DNA of 64,000 nucleotides from Chrysomallon squamiferum (GCA_012295275.1 CM022673.1:4017605-4081604), one strand, 5' to 3'. Shown: positions 11,201 through 24,350, counted from the stretch's first letter. A program made the numbers and translations. The notes: generated from the sequence alone by a model not told the origin.

Positions 11201-13753
11201 TAAACACATTAACATTGAGTTTACCACAGATTAACTACTTACAACACATAAATACTGACTTGACCACAGATTATCTATTTACAACACACATAAACATATT
11301 ATACTGAGGTTACCACTGATGAACTAACTACAACACACAGATATGTACATTAATATTGAAAACAACATATTAACTGTTTACAAAACATAAAATCATACGT
11401 TAATAACGAGTTAAACTGTCAGTATATTTACCATGGCATGACCATACGAGGACCTTTTTGCATTGTGTCTGCCAGTTTGTGCTGCAGCAATCACGTAACA
11501 CTGAGTTTCTATAGCCCGGCTACGAAGTAAAACCTTTAATAAATAATTAATAACAATTACATCAGTACATATTTGAAAAGACAGTAACTTAGAAGAAGTA
11601 ACAAGCACAGTGAATATAAATATCTAATGGATTTTTATTAAAACAGTAAAATAATTACTTCAAGGATTGACAGAGTTATCTGATGTAGGGTTCTTTAATG
11701 TTTAATAACACCATAAATGTATTTAATTAACATTGTGGAGATTATTTATTCTTCATTAACATTTCACCAAATTATTTATCTTTCGGTGTACAGAAATGAT
11801 GTCATATTAATTTTTTTCTTGAAATTGTTTTAATTATTATTTATCTCCCAGTATACAGATATAATACTGAAATTATTAATTCTTTATGAAAAGTTTAACC
11901 AAAGTAATAGTAATTTATCTCCAAGACAGACATAATATTGATATTATTTATTTTTCATGAAGAATTTTGACATAATAATTCTAACTGACCTCCCAGTGTG
12001 CCATGCCAGTGGTTTGTGTGAATGCAGAAGGAAAAGTCAAAATATCTGCTCCCTGCTGTGCCAGTGCTATTGACATCTCTGCGAACCTCAAATCATAACA
12101 CTGTCTACATATTAAGGTGTGCCACCTGACTTAGTAATATTGTTACCAAACTGTAAATTATTACACACATCCTATGTCAGTTAATGGAACACAGTATATT
12201 TGTGATGCTTAAAAAAAAAAAATAGGTCATATTTATACAGTATAAAAAGCATTTGGAAACATAACTGATGCTGGGAATATTTTGCACTGTACTAATATTC
12301 AAAAAAATAAAGTACTTTTAAAAGATATCATAGCACCATTAGCATACTTCTACTATTTAGTATTTAGTCTAATGATTCAAAAAATATTTTAATATGTTGG
12401 TTATAAACAAATGAAAATGACTAACCAAGTAGTTATCATATTTGTTGAAAACATTTTTGCAAAAATAATGGCCTTGTTTAAGAATTTTACACAGAATTAA
12501 TGATAAAATAAATAAAAAAGTGTATTTTAATTCAGTGTTAATATTCAAGGATACAGTTGCCAGCCCAACTTTACCAACAGGTGTCTCCACTGGTGGTGTT
12601 ATCTGCTTTCCCGGGATGGTGTAGTCACTCTCACTCAGCCTCACCTTACCAGCAATGTCAAGGTCAAACAGATGGCTTTTGTTATATGTTGCTTTTATCT
12701 TACCATCACTGCTGATAATTAAATGTGTGTTTAAAACTCTCTTTTCGGTGTCTGATACCTGAACATACAAATAAAAAATAAAATAAATAACCAATGATTA
12801 AGATCCTTAGCTTTCTCCAAAATTTCTTTGCAAAAACCAATGCCAAAACTTTGTCAATACTTTTTCAAATTCAGTATTTTTTTCACCATTAATCTTCCTT
12901 TACCAAATAACAAATAACAAAAGCTTGAATGAAAAGTATTAATAATATTACAAATTACATATGCATCTTAAAACAAACCTTCTGATGAATTCCACCAATA
13001 GAAAGCCACATCCCATTATCCACTGCAGCTTGCTTGAACTTTGACACTGTGCTGCCCTCTAGTGGCTCAGCCATTTGTACAGACAAATCTTTAGATTCAG
13101 CAATATAATCACATGCTTCGGGTAAAAATACCATCTAAAAATATTAATGAGAAACCTTAATCAAAACATGTTAAAGGAATCCAGTTTTAAGAAATATTAC
13201 CAAGTATAATTTATTAAATCTAGCTTTGTAAGATATGTTTAAAAAAAATGAAAAGACAATCTGTTCTGTTTATTTTTAGTTTTGAAATGTTTCTTAAAGT
13301 TTATATACATTTTATATGTTATTTTATATAACATTACTTTGATTCATTTGATGTTTGTATGTGTATATATATGGTTTGTTTTATTAAAAAATGCTTCAGA
13401 ATTACCTTATTTTTAATTTGAATTACATTCTTATTAGTTGTGCATAGCCTGAATTCAATCCTCTAGTTAAATATGTGCAAAATACTTATGTGATTAAATC
13501 ATATCTAAATTAACCCTAATTCCTCAATTACATTTATGTATAAATATACCTTAGCACCTCTCATCTTTGCTTTTTTTATAAGACTGATGCAAGTCTCAAA
13601 GTTTGTGGTTCTGTCACCAGTACTGGTCATCTGACAGACTGCAACAACAGGATTCAGTTTTGACAATGTTGCCATTTTTCTTTTTTGTCTATAAAGATGT
13701 GTGACAAATTTTTGTAATTTTCTGCCTGCAACTGTGACACTAACAGCACTCAT
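8244..13753 (-). CDS. NitFhit: NitFhit: nitrilase-like domain fused to Fhit (HIT) domain
   Basis: Ten coding exons join in frame: 13753-13550, 13134-12979, 12758-12555, 12100-11990, 11533-11432, 11042-10880, 10366-10247, 9349-9174, 8841-8773 and 8348-8244. They encode about 469 residues, close to the fly and worm fusions. Residues about 32-300 are a Nit1-type nitrilase domain. Its triad is visible: Glu in [10 protein letters not shown], Lys in [10 protein letters not shown] and Cys in CYDLRF. The family hydrolyses deaminated glutathione. The last ~145 residues are Fhit, a diadenosine triphosphate hydrolase, with the GQTV-HVHVHIL histidine triad and a helical end ([17 protein letters not shown]). 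The first ATG after the upstream in-frame stop gives a 26-residue basic leader before MATLSK; in this family such leaders can be mitochondrial, but an internal start is possible. Two of its introns look U12-type. The fusion occurs in invertebrates; vertebrates have separate NIT1 and FHIT. Confidence 0.95.
9341..9640 (-). repeat. Minisatellite copying the NitFhit exon 8 acceptor
   Basis: Four diverged units of about 65-85 bases start in exon 8 and run into the upstream intron. Their common core is the acceptor plus the first exon bases (minus-strand CAAATGTTCAGATGTTTTGG). Copies start near 9341, 9424, 9502 and 9567; the last two have changed acceptors or cores. The second also carries an ACTTACC piece in place of the branch site. 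Confidence 0.75.
9350..10246 (-). promoter_or_regulatory. NitFhit: U12-type intron of NitFhit (after exon 7)
   Basis: The donor reads CCTGGGC|GTATCCTTTT, again an exact U12 match with no G at position -1. GACTTAAC at 9360-9367 fits the U12 branch site, close to the TTCAG acceptor. The intron is phase 1 and joins VVPG to HVLVTS in the Fhit domain, which is the expected protein order. Confidence 0.8.
11032..11410 (-). repeat. Minisatellite copying the NitFhit exon 6 acceptor
   Basis: About eight units of roughly 48 bases. The first overlaps the exon 6 start (plus strand GGATCAACTATCTACAACA). Later units read AGATTAACTATTTACAACAC with variations. In most copies the acceptor AG has become AA, so they look like dead acceptors. 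The array fills most of the intron between exons 5 and 6. Confidence 0.8.
11766..12005 (-). repeat. Tandem units copying the NitFhit exon 4 donor
   Basis: Four diverged units of about 65-75 bases end at the exon 4 donor. Plus-strand cores are TTTATCTTTCGGTGTACAG, TTTATCTCCCAGTATACAG, TTTATCTCCAAGACAGACA and the genuine GACCTCCCAGTGTGCC. The shared spacer contains TTATTTATTCTTCATGAA-like text. Here the copied junction is a 5' splice site. Confidence 0.6.
12101..12554 (-). promoter_or_regulatory. NitFhit: U12-type intron of NitFhit (after exon 3)
   Basis: The donor reads ACT|GTATCCTTGA, an exact match to the minor-spliceosome 5' consensus (RTATCCTT). The branch-like CCTTAAT at 12111-12117 stands about a dozen bases before the CAG acceptor, as U12 introns require. 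It splits the nitrilase domain just before the catalytic-cysteine exon, in phase 0. The exon proteins on both sides are clear, so the junction is firm. Confidence 0.8.
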
Positions 13754-13768
13754 TGACAATACAATCAA

Positions 13769-15321
13769 GATCCCAGTGACACGTTGTCTCTGAAAGGATA
13801 CATTTTATAACTCAAGAGCATATTCTTTATTGCAAATATGTCATACTTAAGTTCCAATTCTTAATGATGATGATGATAATGATACAAATAATGATAATGA
13901 TAATAATAAATATGTTTTCTCACTCTCCACAAATGGAACCCATTTTTTTTTATATCCCATCACTTGACAGTTTGCTCCCCAATATACATTTATCAATCCT
14001 TCATGCTGCATGCAGCTATTACATACAGTTTTAAAAAAATACAAATATGTATGTTAGGATTCATTAGTAACTACAGGTTTTTTTTATTTATTTATTTTAT
14101 TTTGTTTTTCTGTATATCAGATCTGTGACAGTTCATTTATAGGACGCTTGTTCCGCGACATTCGTTTAAAACGTAACAGTTCTTTATAATTGTGTGGTCT
14201 GTCATCAAACATTATAACAGGTTTTGAATTTATCTGGGATTAAAAAATAATGTGTTTTCAAACTTAATTCTGCACTTCAAGAATGAAGGATAACAGGCAG
14301 AGTAAACGAAACTACTTCGTGGATTTTGAATATTCTTCTTTTTTTTTCTTTTTTTATGAAATCAAGAGCATTTGTTTGACAGCTGAACAATATTTACACA
14401 ACACTATTTCGATCGTGGTGATGTAACTATTATTTCAGTTCAAACATAGGACTATTACATTAGTTTTTGCATTACTATTGTTAATTTTAATACTACTGAG
14501 AGTGAGATTGAGAGTGAGAGTGAGACTCAGAGTACAAGCTCGTTGTAGTTTTTTTTCAGAAACAAAGTATGAACTGATATGTTGTTGTTCACTGTTTAAT
14601 TTCCAGGTTAATGATCTATAAAATATTACCATGAAGTGTCACCTGGAATATTCAGTTTCTATATTATTTCACTTCAGATAAAGCATGACACAGTAAGAGC
14701 GTTACGAATTATTTATAATCATGTTACTAAGTAATTCCCTCCTATCCTCAAAGAACCATATAAATCGTTTACCTTGGGATGTGCTAAACGCAGATACCCA
14801 TTAGTTCTTTGAACTCAGACGTCTACTGTATTTTCAGGATCGTCTATACCCCTACAGTTACACATGTTGAATGCATAGACACTAAATACGTACGTAGATG
14901 AATTTCAGTTTTATGTAAATGAGATGATCATGCTTTGACTGTATCCGTGTTCATGGTCATTTGCTTATAAGTTATATTTTTACGGAAACAACATGTTAAT
15001 AAAGCATTTCCAAATAATTATTAATAATATTTCTAACGTCACTACTTTAAGTGGTTTTTACTAAATATATCCACACATGAGATTAAATGGAATCTTTTCC
15101 CGCAGAATGTTGGAATAATAAAGTAAGATTATTTACCGTTGCAGGTATGATCATGCATAATGTTACGACTTCCTCACTGTTAATACAACAGCACATATCA
15201 TTATACTTAATGTTGACACAGTTTTGAAACAGACTGCGTCACTGAACTAATGAGTGGAAAAAATGTCCATATATATATCTATATACACACACACACACAC
15301 ATATACATATACACACATATA
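13769..15321. other. Upstream region of NitFhit
   Basis: A minus-strand TTTCAG acceptor at about 13790 suggests an untranslated first exon further upstream, but no donor was confidently placed. Simple repeats are present: (GAT)n at about 13866 and GAGAGTGAGA runs at about 14500. No coding exon was seen. Confidence 0.4.
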
Positions 15322-15323
15322 TA

Positions 15324-15507
15324 GTTGGGTAACATTTTTTAACAATTTAATCTTGCTGCTTCTCTAGTTCCAGGAAATAAGCCCTTATTAATTAAGTAAA
15401 CTGCGCTATATATATATACTTAACTGATAAAGGCTTATTTCCTGGGACTACAGAAGCAGCAAGAATCAATCTTTTGGGCTGTTTCCCATTAAAAGATGTT
15501 GCCCAAC
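15324..15507. mobile_element. Palindromic MITE, Tc1/mariner-like, TA target duplication
   Basis: The 184-base element begins GTTGGGTAACAT and ends in its complement, ATGTTGCCCAAC, flanked on both sides by TA. Inside, CTTGCTGCTTCT, CCAGGAAATAAGCC and TTAAGTAA reappear inverted (AGAAGCAGCAAG, GGCTTATTTCCTGG, TTAACTGATA-like). The whole element can therefore fold into one long hairpin around a short (TA)n loop. The TA duplication and terminal inverted repeats fit a non-autonomous Tc1/mariner element. No coding capacity. Confidence 0.8.
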
Positions 15508-15973
15508 TACATTATATGGTGTTTGTTTTACTATCAGTGGAAAAGGCCACTAATTAGTAACAATAATACTAGCCAGTAATAGCTTTCCTTTCTAATATAT
15601 ACATAATAACAAATTTCATTATTATCACAGAGCTCCTACAAGGTATTAAAACCCATACAAACCTAACAGTACCAAGTTGTCAACATTGTTTTCATCTTTA
15701 ATTTTCCTGAAAATGTTCAAACAATTCATAGTTATACCTGACAGTAACCTGCTGAACTGTGGCAGTAAATGTACTATGTTGCTCCACAACCAGACAATAT
15801 GATTATATATTCAACTAATCATCACAGCTGCCATAATGGAAATGAACCAAGAAAAAATGAAACAAAATTGGCTATGTAAAAAGGTAATGGAAAGAAAGAA
15901 ACAGTTGTTGGTACTTTATCAGGAAGTAAAATAATTCATAAAAAACACACAAATCACAATTTAATGTTTTGAT

Positions 15974-15979
15974 TTTATT
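15974..15979 (-). terminator. MIOS: Candidate poly(A) signal of MIOS
   Basis: An AATAAA on the minus strand at the far edge of the less AT-rich block downstream of MIOS. Other hexamers nearer the stop are possible. Confidence 0.3.
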
Positions 15980-17860
15980 GCATATTTATCACATGACATT
16001 TTGTGACACATTTTAACAATTCATTTACATATTCATTATACTTATCATACACATTATTTTATACCACATGCAGAATTCATATCACATTATCACAGTTATT
16101 CACTGTAACCATTGGATTACCTTCCAGACAGAAGGATAGTGACATCTTACCATATTGAAACACTTTTTGTTCTACACTTCACAGATATTATTTGTATGAT
16201 GGCAGTAGGTTAGAGTGGTCTCATGGACAGTGCATCCACAAGGAGGATAGAGTTGTAAAGCTTGTCAGTCAGAGATTGGGGGTTCATCAACTTGGAGACA
16301 ATCACAAAGAAGCTGCCACTAAGAACATCTTGTTGAAGTAGGAGACAAATCCTTGGCTTGTGATGGTCCACTGTCTTGACTTGCATTCGGAACCTCATCA
16401 ACTGATAGCAATGCTACATAGATCACATACACCTGGAAAAACATAGCTGGAGCCATAGGAATGCTACTATCCATAACAATGGTACTAGATGTAGTCACTT
16501 CTGTACCAAAAGTGAACTGAAGGAATGGCTCTAGATGTGGGAATATGGTTTATTGAAACTCCTTTGATAATGACAAGTCAGCAAGGCAGGAGGAACCTAT
16601 ATTGGTTACTTAAACTATGCTTGACACTGTCTTAAAGTGGTCACAACTACATGTGGGTCCAGTGTTGGCAGTGGTCCAAACTTAAATATGGCTTGTCTAC
16701 ACAGCTTGTAGATTGGGTTATGCAAGCTGTTACAACACTTGGTACACATAACATCTGTAGCATCGGACACATGACTGAAGAAATTGTTATATCCAGTGTA
16801 TTAGAGAACTGAACTGATGGGCCAATAAGAACATTTATTCTTTCACTGAATTACAGAGCAGGGATTTGTGATCTAGAATGACATAATTATATAATACAGA
16901 TTATCAGTTGGGAATTTATTCACTTATAATTACTGGGTAAAACAGATTGTTATTTGGGACACATTATAAGTTATTATTGCTTAAAATATATATATATTTT
17001 GGGAAACTAAACATCTAAATTTGGAACACTACTTCCATTACTTTTTTCCCCTCTTTTCTTTTTTTCCATTTCCTTCTTTTCAGTATTCAAACTGATCATA
17101 GCATCAGTAATCTATGTACTCATAGGTTTTTTCCATTCCAACCACACTAGTTTATAAAAGATTATTTTGTATGCTTTCTTCTCAATTTTGAAGTTGTACA
17201 TAAAAGATAACCAGCTTCTCAATGAAAAATAAGATACAGCACCCAGACTCAAAAGACAAAATGAAAAATTGTTATTTGTAATTAATAATTTTAATTTGCA
17301 CTTCATTTTATATGACATACTGGAGGTGGGGGAATAATCAAATATTTGTAATCAACTTAAATATAATTGGATTCTTTTTACTATGTTAACACAAAACCTC
17401 TAGCATATATATTTTTCTTGAGGTATAGCTAATAAAGGTTCACTCACAAAGTCAGTTTTACACACAGAGTTTGAAAAAACTTGTAAATATGCACACATAA
17501 TACAAATTGCAACAATCCTTTAGGCCTTTATGGAAATTTTTAACAAACACTCATGATTTGATTCTGTCTTTCTAAACTCATTTTGGATTTTGTTAAGAAG
17601 ATAATTATTTCCTTTTTTAAAGAACCAAAAATTTGATATCTTGTTTTCTATATTCTGAAAAAAACAAATTTGTAAAAGACATATAACAGATTTATAATAA
17701 TAACAATAATTACATTAAGCACATTCCTACATTACTGACAACATGATGTTAACAATGATTACACCAAATGAAACAAAACAGAAAAGAATTTCAAGGCATT
17801 GTCTGATTGTACAAAAAGTAAAATGTTCATGGTCTTTCAATAGTACATGAGTTATTAAAC
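15974..17860 (-). other. MIOS: Probable 3' UTR of MIOS
   Basis: After the MIOS stop at 17861 the minus strand has no further supported exon until an AATAAA at 15979-15974. The part at 16130-16870 is less AT-rich than typical intergenic DNA here and has a 63-codon open stretch at 16401-16210. That stretch shows no family I recognise and breaks in every frame nearby. A long 3' UTR explains this best; a decayed mobile element is the alternative. Confidence 0.4.
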
Positions 17861-20800
17861 TCATACAGTGGCATCCAGGGACATGCATTTACAGGAACAA
17901 CCAGTCACAGGACATTCTGAATGCTGGCTACAAAAGATAAAAAACAAAACAAAATTAAATCAGCCAAATTAATGATCTATATCATTATATGTGTTTATAA
18001 ATATTTGAAACAAATTTTTTAATGAATAATATTCATTTACTTATGAAATGAGGAAATAAATTCAGCAAAGTATTATACTTCAGTGTTTAAGTTTTAATAG
18101 TCTTACAGTAATTTATGTAACAACAGGAAACAAAAAAAAAGGAAGTATATAATTAAATGGAAAATTTACTGTAATAATTGAGTACCTACAACATAAGAAA
18201 CTGATAAGATTTAAAAAAAAAAGAAAAAAGAAGCATATGTGAAATTAAGACTTAATGTCTAAACAACCCCCTTAAAAAAAAATGTTTTCTTTACTTTTTT
18301 AAAGAGACTATGGTTATAAATAAAAACAAGTGATAAAAATTACCTAAACCACTGAGTGATGTGAGAGGAGTGACCTCCATGTCTGCAGGTCTGACACCAG
18401 GTGAACCAGTCTTTAAATACTGACAACTTACTGTCTTTCTCAGAGTCTGAAATAGGCACGTTTACATTTAATAAGGCAGTATTGATAATTTACAAACAAG
18501 AAAATTATGTCAGTCCTGTTTATAAACTAATATAATGTGAATCCTGTTTAAATAAAATAATATCAGTCCTTTTTTCTTATAACAAAATAATATATTATTT
18601 ATATAAAACTTATACATAAAACAATATAGGTATCTATATTAAAAATAAGAAAATGGTTCTGTGTTCAGCTCAATAAATTGCACTGGCACTGATTAATCTA
18701 TTCTTATTTATAATGTAAAAATATTTCTTTTTGAGATTTGATTAAAAAAATTAAAATACCTGATTTTTCTTGGCCTATACCAGTTCCAGAAGCTGTACCA
18801 AGATTCGTTAAACATAAGGCACACCGGGGAAGGGATTTCCTACAGCTGGGACAACAAGTAATCTACAACACATTTAAAACAAAACAAAAAAATATATATA
18901 CTTAGTACAAAGATATCTGAAACACTAAAGTTTCATTAACACTACAATAACATATCAATGTTATGGAAATAACAGAATATGCATTTCAGAAAGTTAACAT
19001 ATTTCAAACTTACAGGTTGAATAATTAAACAATCAGTGTTTTAATACAAATACATCTATGATTCACTGCTTGCAATTCAGTTATAATTTACAGTAGAGAG
19101 TGAACTAAAAACTGAACATCCAGGCATACTGAACCAATGGAAACATGGTACAACACTAACAGAAATTCTGTTATAAGTTTAATAGTATGAAAACATGGAA
19201 AGCAAAAATTCTTAATCTTAATAAGTTTTATAAATCCCTACTTTTGGTTTATAGTGGACAGCTCTACCAAAACTGTGTGGTATGTAAGATCTTGATCTGG
19301 CAATGGTTGTAGTAGTGCTGGTGATGTGTTTACCACAGAAATTACAGCTCACAAACACTTGGGCAGGCACACGAAGAGTGCTGTCCCTTTGCTGATGAAT
19401 AATATCAAACCTGGCCCTAAGGAGAAATAAAAAAGCTGCATAACAAATATAAGCCAAAAATTGTTATTTTATAGAAATTCCAGAATATGAAACCTGACCC
19501 TAAACAGATAAATAAAAAAACCCCACAAAACTCCCCCACAATTAAAATAAATATAAGCCAGACATTTTTTAATTTTATTTTATAGAAATTAAAAAATTTA
19601 AATAATTCCAGAATCTTGAACATAGCCATACAAAAAAAAAAAAAAATAATAATAATAATAAAAAATACAATAAACAACAAACAATACAAAAAAAATGAAT
19701 ATAAGCCAAAAAAAAAAAAAAAAGAATATAAAAAAATTTGATTTACAGAAATCAAAAAATTTAAATAATTCCAGAATGGCAGGAAAACCAAAAAAACCCA
19801 AAAGAAAACAGTTTTAAATCAGACACGAAATTGTAATCAATTATCTGCATTATTAAAACATATTACTGAATTACCTCATTGAAACTAAAATATTAAAAGT
19901 CAATTACCTGTCATGCCACAGACCCCACATATCCAAAAGTTCACGATAGCTGAAATAAAAACAAAAAATTAACAAAAATAAAAAATGAAACATATTTCCA
20001 GTTTGAGAACACATTTTAAAACTAAATGTGTAAAACAGGCTTAAAAAATATATATAGATAAACATGGTTAGAATAAAATATTCATTAATATGCTTCAAGT
20101 TTAGTCATTTTATACTTTTTTCACTACCCAGTTGTATGTATTTTAAACTGTTATAAAAATATAATTTTTTTATTTACAAAAATATTACCTTTGCAGCCAT
20201 ATTATTTTAAACTTATTTAAAAATTGTGTTTGTGTATGTATGTATGTATGTATGTATATATATTTGACCTTTGTATCCATGTTGCACATCGTCCATCTTT
20301 GGATATTTCATTAGGCAGGGAATACACGATAGCTAAAGCTGCTGTTTGTATATCACAAGTGTTGTCTACATACTGCTGTAGCAGATCCAGTCCATCACTT
20401 GTCATTCCTGGAGTGAAAATAAAACATTACTTAACATTCCTACAGTAATTTACCATCACTTGTTACTCCTTGAGTCAAAATAAAACATTACTTAACATTC
20501 CTACAGTAATTTACCATCATCACTTGAAAATAAAATAAAACATTCTTAACATTCCTGTAATTTACCATCACTTGTGAAAATAAAATAAAACATTACTTAA
20601 CATTCCTACAGTAATTTACCATCACTTGTTACTCCTTGAGTCAAAATAAAACATTACTTAACATTCCTACAGTAATTTACCATCACTTGTCATTCCTTGA
20701 GTGAAAATAAAATAAAACATTACTTAACATTCCTACAGTAATTTACCATCACTTGTTACTCCTTGAGTCAAAATAAAATAAAACATTACTTAACATTCCT

Positions 20801-23800
20801 AAAGTAATTTACCATCACTTGTCATTCCTTGAGTCAGAATAAACATATTACATTACTTACCATACCTAAAACATAACATAAAAATTTATATCCTATATGT
20901 CATTTGTCCTTTATCAGATCAAAATAAATATATTTTTTTAAAATTTACATTGAGAATTGATTTTATTTCTTTCAAGTAGGAAATTAAAATAATAAAAAAT
21001 ACAAAAGTGTTCATGTAAAAATAATATTTAAACTATTAACCCTCAATTTCACAGACTAATAGGGGTGGGGAACACTAGTCCATAAAATGCATAGGTCTGG
21101 AAAATCGCAAATGTAAATATTAAACCAAAAATTTATCGAAACGTTAAACTTTAGTACACATAACAAGTATGTAATAAGTAATATAATAATGTAAGATCAG
21201 TATAAAGATATAAAAACCAATGTAAACAAATGTCATGCGTCATATGCGTACAATAGACTAGGCTGGTGGAAGTTTGTTACTTTATGATCGTATGGTTGCA
21301 TTGTCAAATTTATTCTTTACCTTAATGGAAAATAGGTTGAGAGACATTTGCCATGATCAGAATAACTTAAGAACAAATGGGAAATAGCTATAAGCTCAAA
21401 TTTTGTGACTTTTCAAGATTAGATCTGAATTTCAGGAAATCTGGAAAACTGGGGTCCATGAAACTGAGGGTCAACAGTATTTTTATTATTATTTTAATTC
21501 AAGATATGAACAACTTACCAGTGACTAATAATCCATCAAGATCACCAGCTTGTTTTAGCTCTTTGGTAATTTCTTCAATAAACTCGTTTAACTGTTAATA
21601 CAAAAAATAAAAAACAAATAAACCTGTATTTAAAGTGCTTTATTATTATTAATAAAATAAAATTTAAAAACAGATTAACAGAATAATAATAGTAAAGAAA
21701 TAGCAACAAAGCATTTTATTTTGGTCTGAAACTAACTGATACTTAAAAATTGTTAAAATAAAAATAATTATCATTTTAATCATGTTCTTTTATTAACAAG
21801 AATAAAAATTTAAAATGTATACTGTGTTATTATTATTCATAAATATGTGTGTATGCTTTTACAACATGTTTGAGACTAACCTTTTTGTCAGCAAGGTATT
21901 TACATGCAAATGCTATTCTGTCTTGCACTGCCATTCCCCGTTCATGCTAAAACACAAATATTTCTCTTAAAATTAGTCACCAAAAATCTAGATTCTTATA
22001 CAAAAGGAAAATTTTTGTTCAAGAAGTAAGTTTTTTAATTCTAATAGATTCATTTATTCTGAAGGAGACTGGAGCAAACACTGTAAAACATGAATAAATA
22101 AAACTATCAGAACAGAGCAGCCAAATATAACTTTACTTTTAGTTTAAGTTAGATGTGACACATCTTCGTAATGATTTCTCTTTCTAACCAGGAACATATG
22201 CTATTAAACTACTGACCAAAACATCTTTATAGCTGTCTCTGTCTCCCACCAGGAATGCAAACATGGCTCGGAGATAGGGGTGTGTGAGTTGTAGTCTCAA
22301 ACTCATACATGTTTTCTGCCACAAAACATTCTTCTCATCTGCGTAACCAGCCAGTGCCATTGCTACAGCATTCAGATTTTTTTTTCCTTATAAATGAACA
22401 AATTTTTATATTATACTGAATTTACATAAATGCCTTTTTATTAACAGCATTTGACAACACAATTTATATCACATTTTAACTGCTGGATTTACGTTAATAC
22501 CAATTTATTAACTTCATTTAACAAAAAAATTTATATCACATTATTAATTACTACTATTCTAATTAAATAACTATTTATTAATTTCATTTAACTATTCAAT
22601 TTAGATCACATTTTGAACCACTGCATTTACGTAAATACCTTTTTATTAACTTCATTTAACAATATAATTTACATAACATTTTTAACTCTTACATTTATTT
22701 AAATACCTTTTTGTTATCTTCATTTAATCAAAAAAATTTGTATCACATTTTTAACAACTCAATTTACTTAATTAGCTTCATTTATTTATTTCACAGTAAT
22801 GTATTAACAGGCTGTTAGGTAATGGTAGAGATGTTGACTGAGGAACTATTATTTACAGGATTAAACACTGTAAATCAAAGACATGGAGAAAATGCATGTG
22901 AAAGATCCTGTTTTGGTTCCACAATATAAATTTCTTCAGTTCAATATTTAGTAACTGTTAAGATAATAAAAACCCATGCAGTTAAATATTTAGGATTCTA
23001 AAAAAATTTTTTTTTTTTTTTTTTTTTTAAAAGTATAACAAATATTTAATTTAAAAAGTTGTACATGTGTTCCAATTTAACCAAAATAAATCAGCTAACT
23101 GTAAATGAAATATAAATAATATGGCTATCAAAATTACTGTCCAACATAAAAATGTTTATGAATTGAAAACTACATTTAAAAAAAATATAATTTTAGTTAA
23201 AACTTTTTCTGCATCTGCACCAGCACTAAGAATGTCAAGTGCCTGCTTCATTCTTAGATTAAACAAAGCTAGAGCAGCTGCCTTTTCATACAAACAATCA
23301 TTCTGCAATCTTTGAAAAATAAACATAGAATTAAGTGTTAGACATAAAAACATTTCTCCTGAAATACACTGTAGTTCAATTTATTAAGCAAATTTGATTT
23401 GAAGTACCTTAGCTCAGAAAGAAAGAAAAAAAATCTCTTCAGTACTGTGGTAGGCAATGCTATCTAAAAACAAATATGTGGACTGGTAGAAACAGACAAA
23501 GCAGCATTCTGGTGAAATAAAAATGTGACATTAAGCACCAGAGGTTCTGTCATAACTCACTATACAAATCTATGACTATAGTTATGGGGAAGTCTAAATC
23601 ATGACCATCTTAGTGGTAACTATAGGTACTCAGAAGATTAATAAAACTATCAAATTAAATGAATTTTCAATACTAGTGTTTCATGGAAATTCAAAAGTAT
23701 GACCACAACTGAGGTAAGAAAAGATACTCAAAAGGTCAAAATAATATCTAATTAAATGGATTTTTTCTGCACAGGTCAAAACATCAACTATCACTGATCA

Positions 23801-24311
23801 TGAGAACTGGATAGACAGATGGACATGTAAGGCAAACTTACTGCTTCAACAACTGATCAAGAGTAACTGGCTGATCTTCATCTGTGACCCAACAACACAG
23901 CTCTAGTGCTCGAGATCTGAAACAGACATTTTTTTATTTATAACAATGTATATATATATTTTTTTTAAAGCAAGAAAAACAATAATTTGAAAGACAAGGA
24001 AATAACTTAGACAGTTATAGACGTTTGTTGATCATGGATAGTGACAATGTTACCCTCAAGGCATTCCATAATTAAAATATTAAATTCTCTTAAGTTTTTT
24101 AATAGTAGTAATTATAAGTAACACTAAAATAAACAATGAAATAAAAAAAAAATAAGATAAAATAAAATAAATTTAAATTTTAAAAAAGAGAAGAGAAAAT
24201 AAGAGAACAGAAGAAGACAGGATACAAATAAAATAAAATAAAATAAAATAAAATAAAATAAAATAAAATAAAATAAAATAAAAATGATTGAAATTTTTAA
24301 AAAAAAATAAT

Positions 24312-24350
<39 letters not shown>

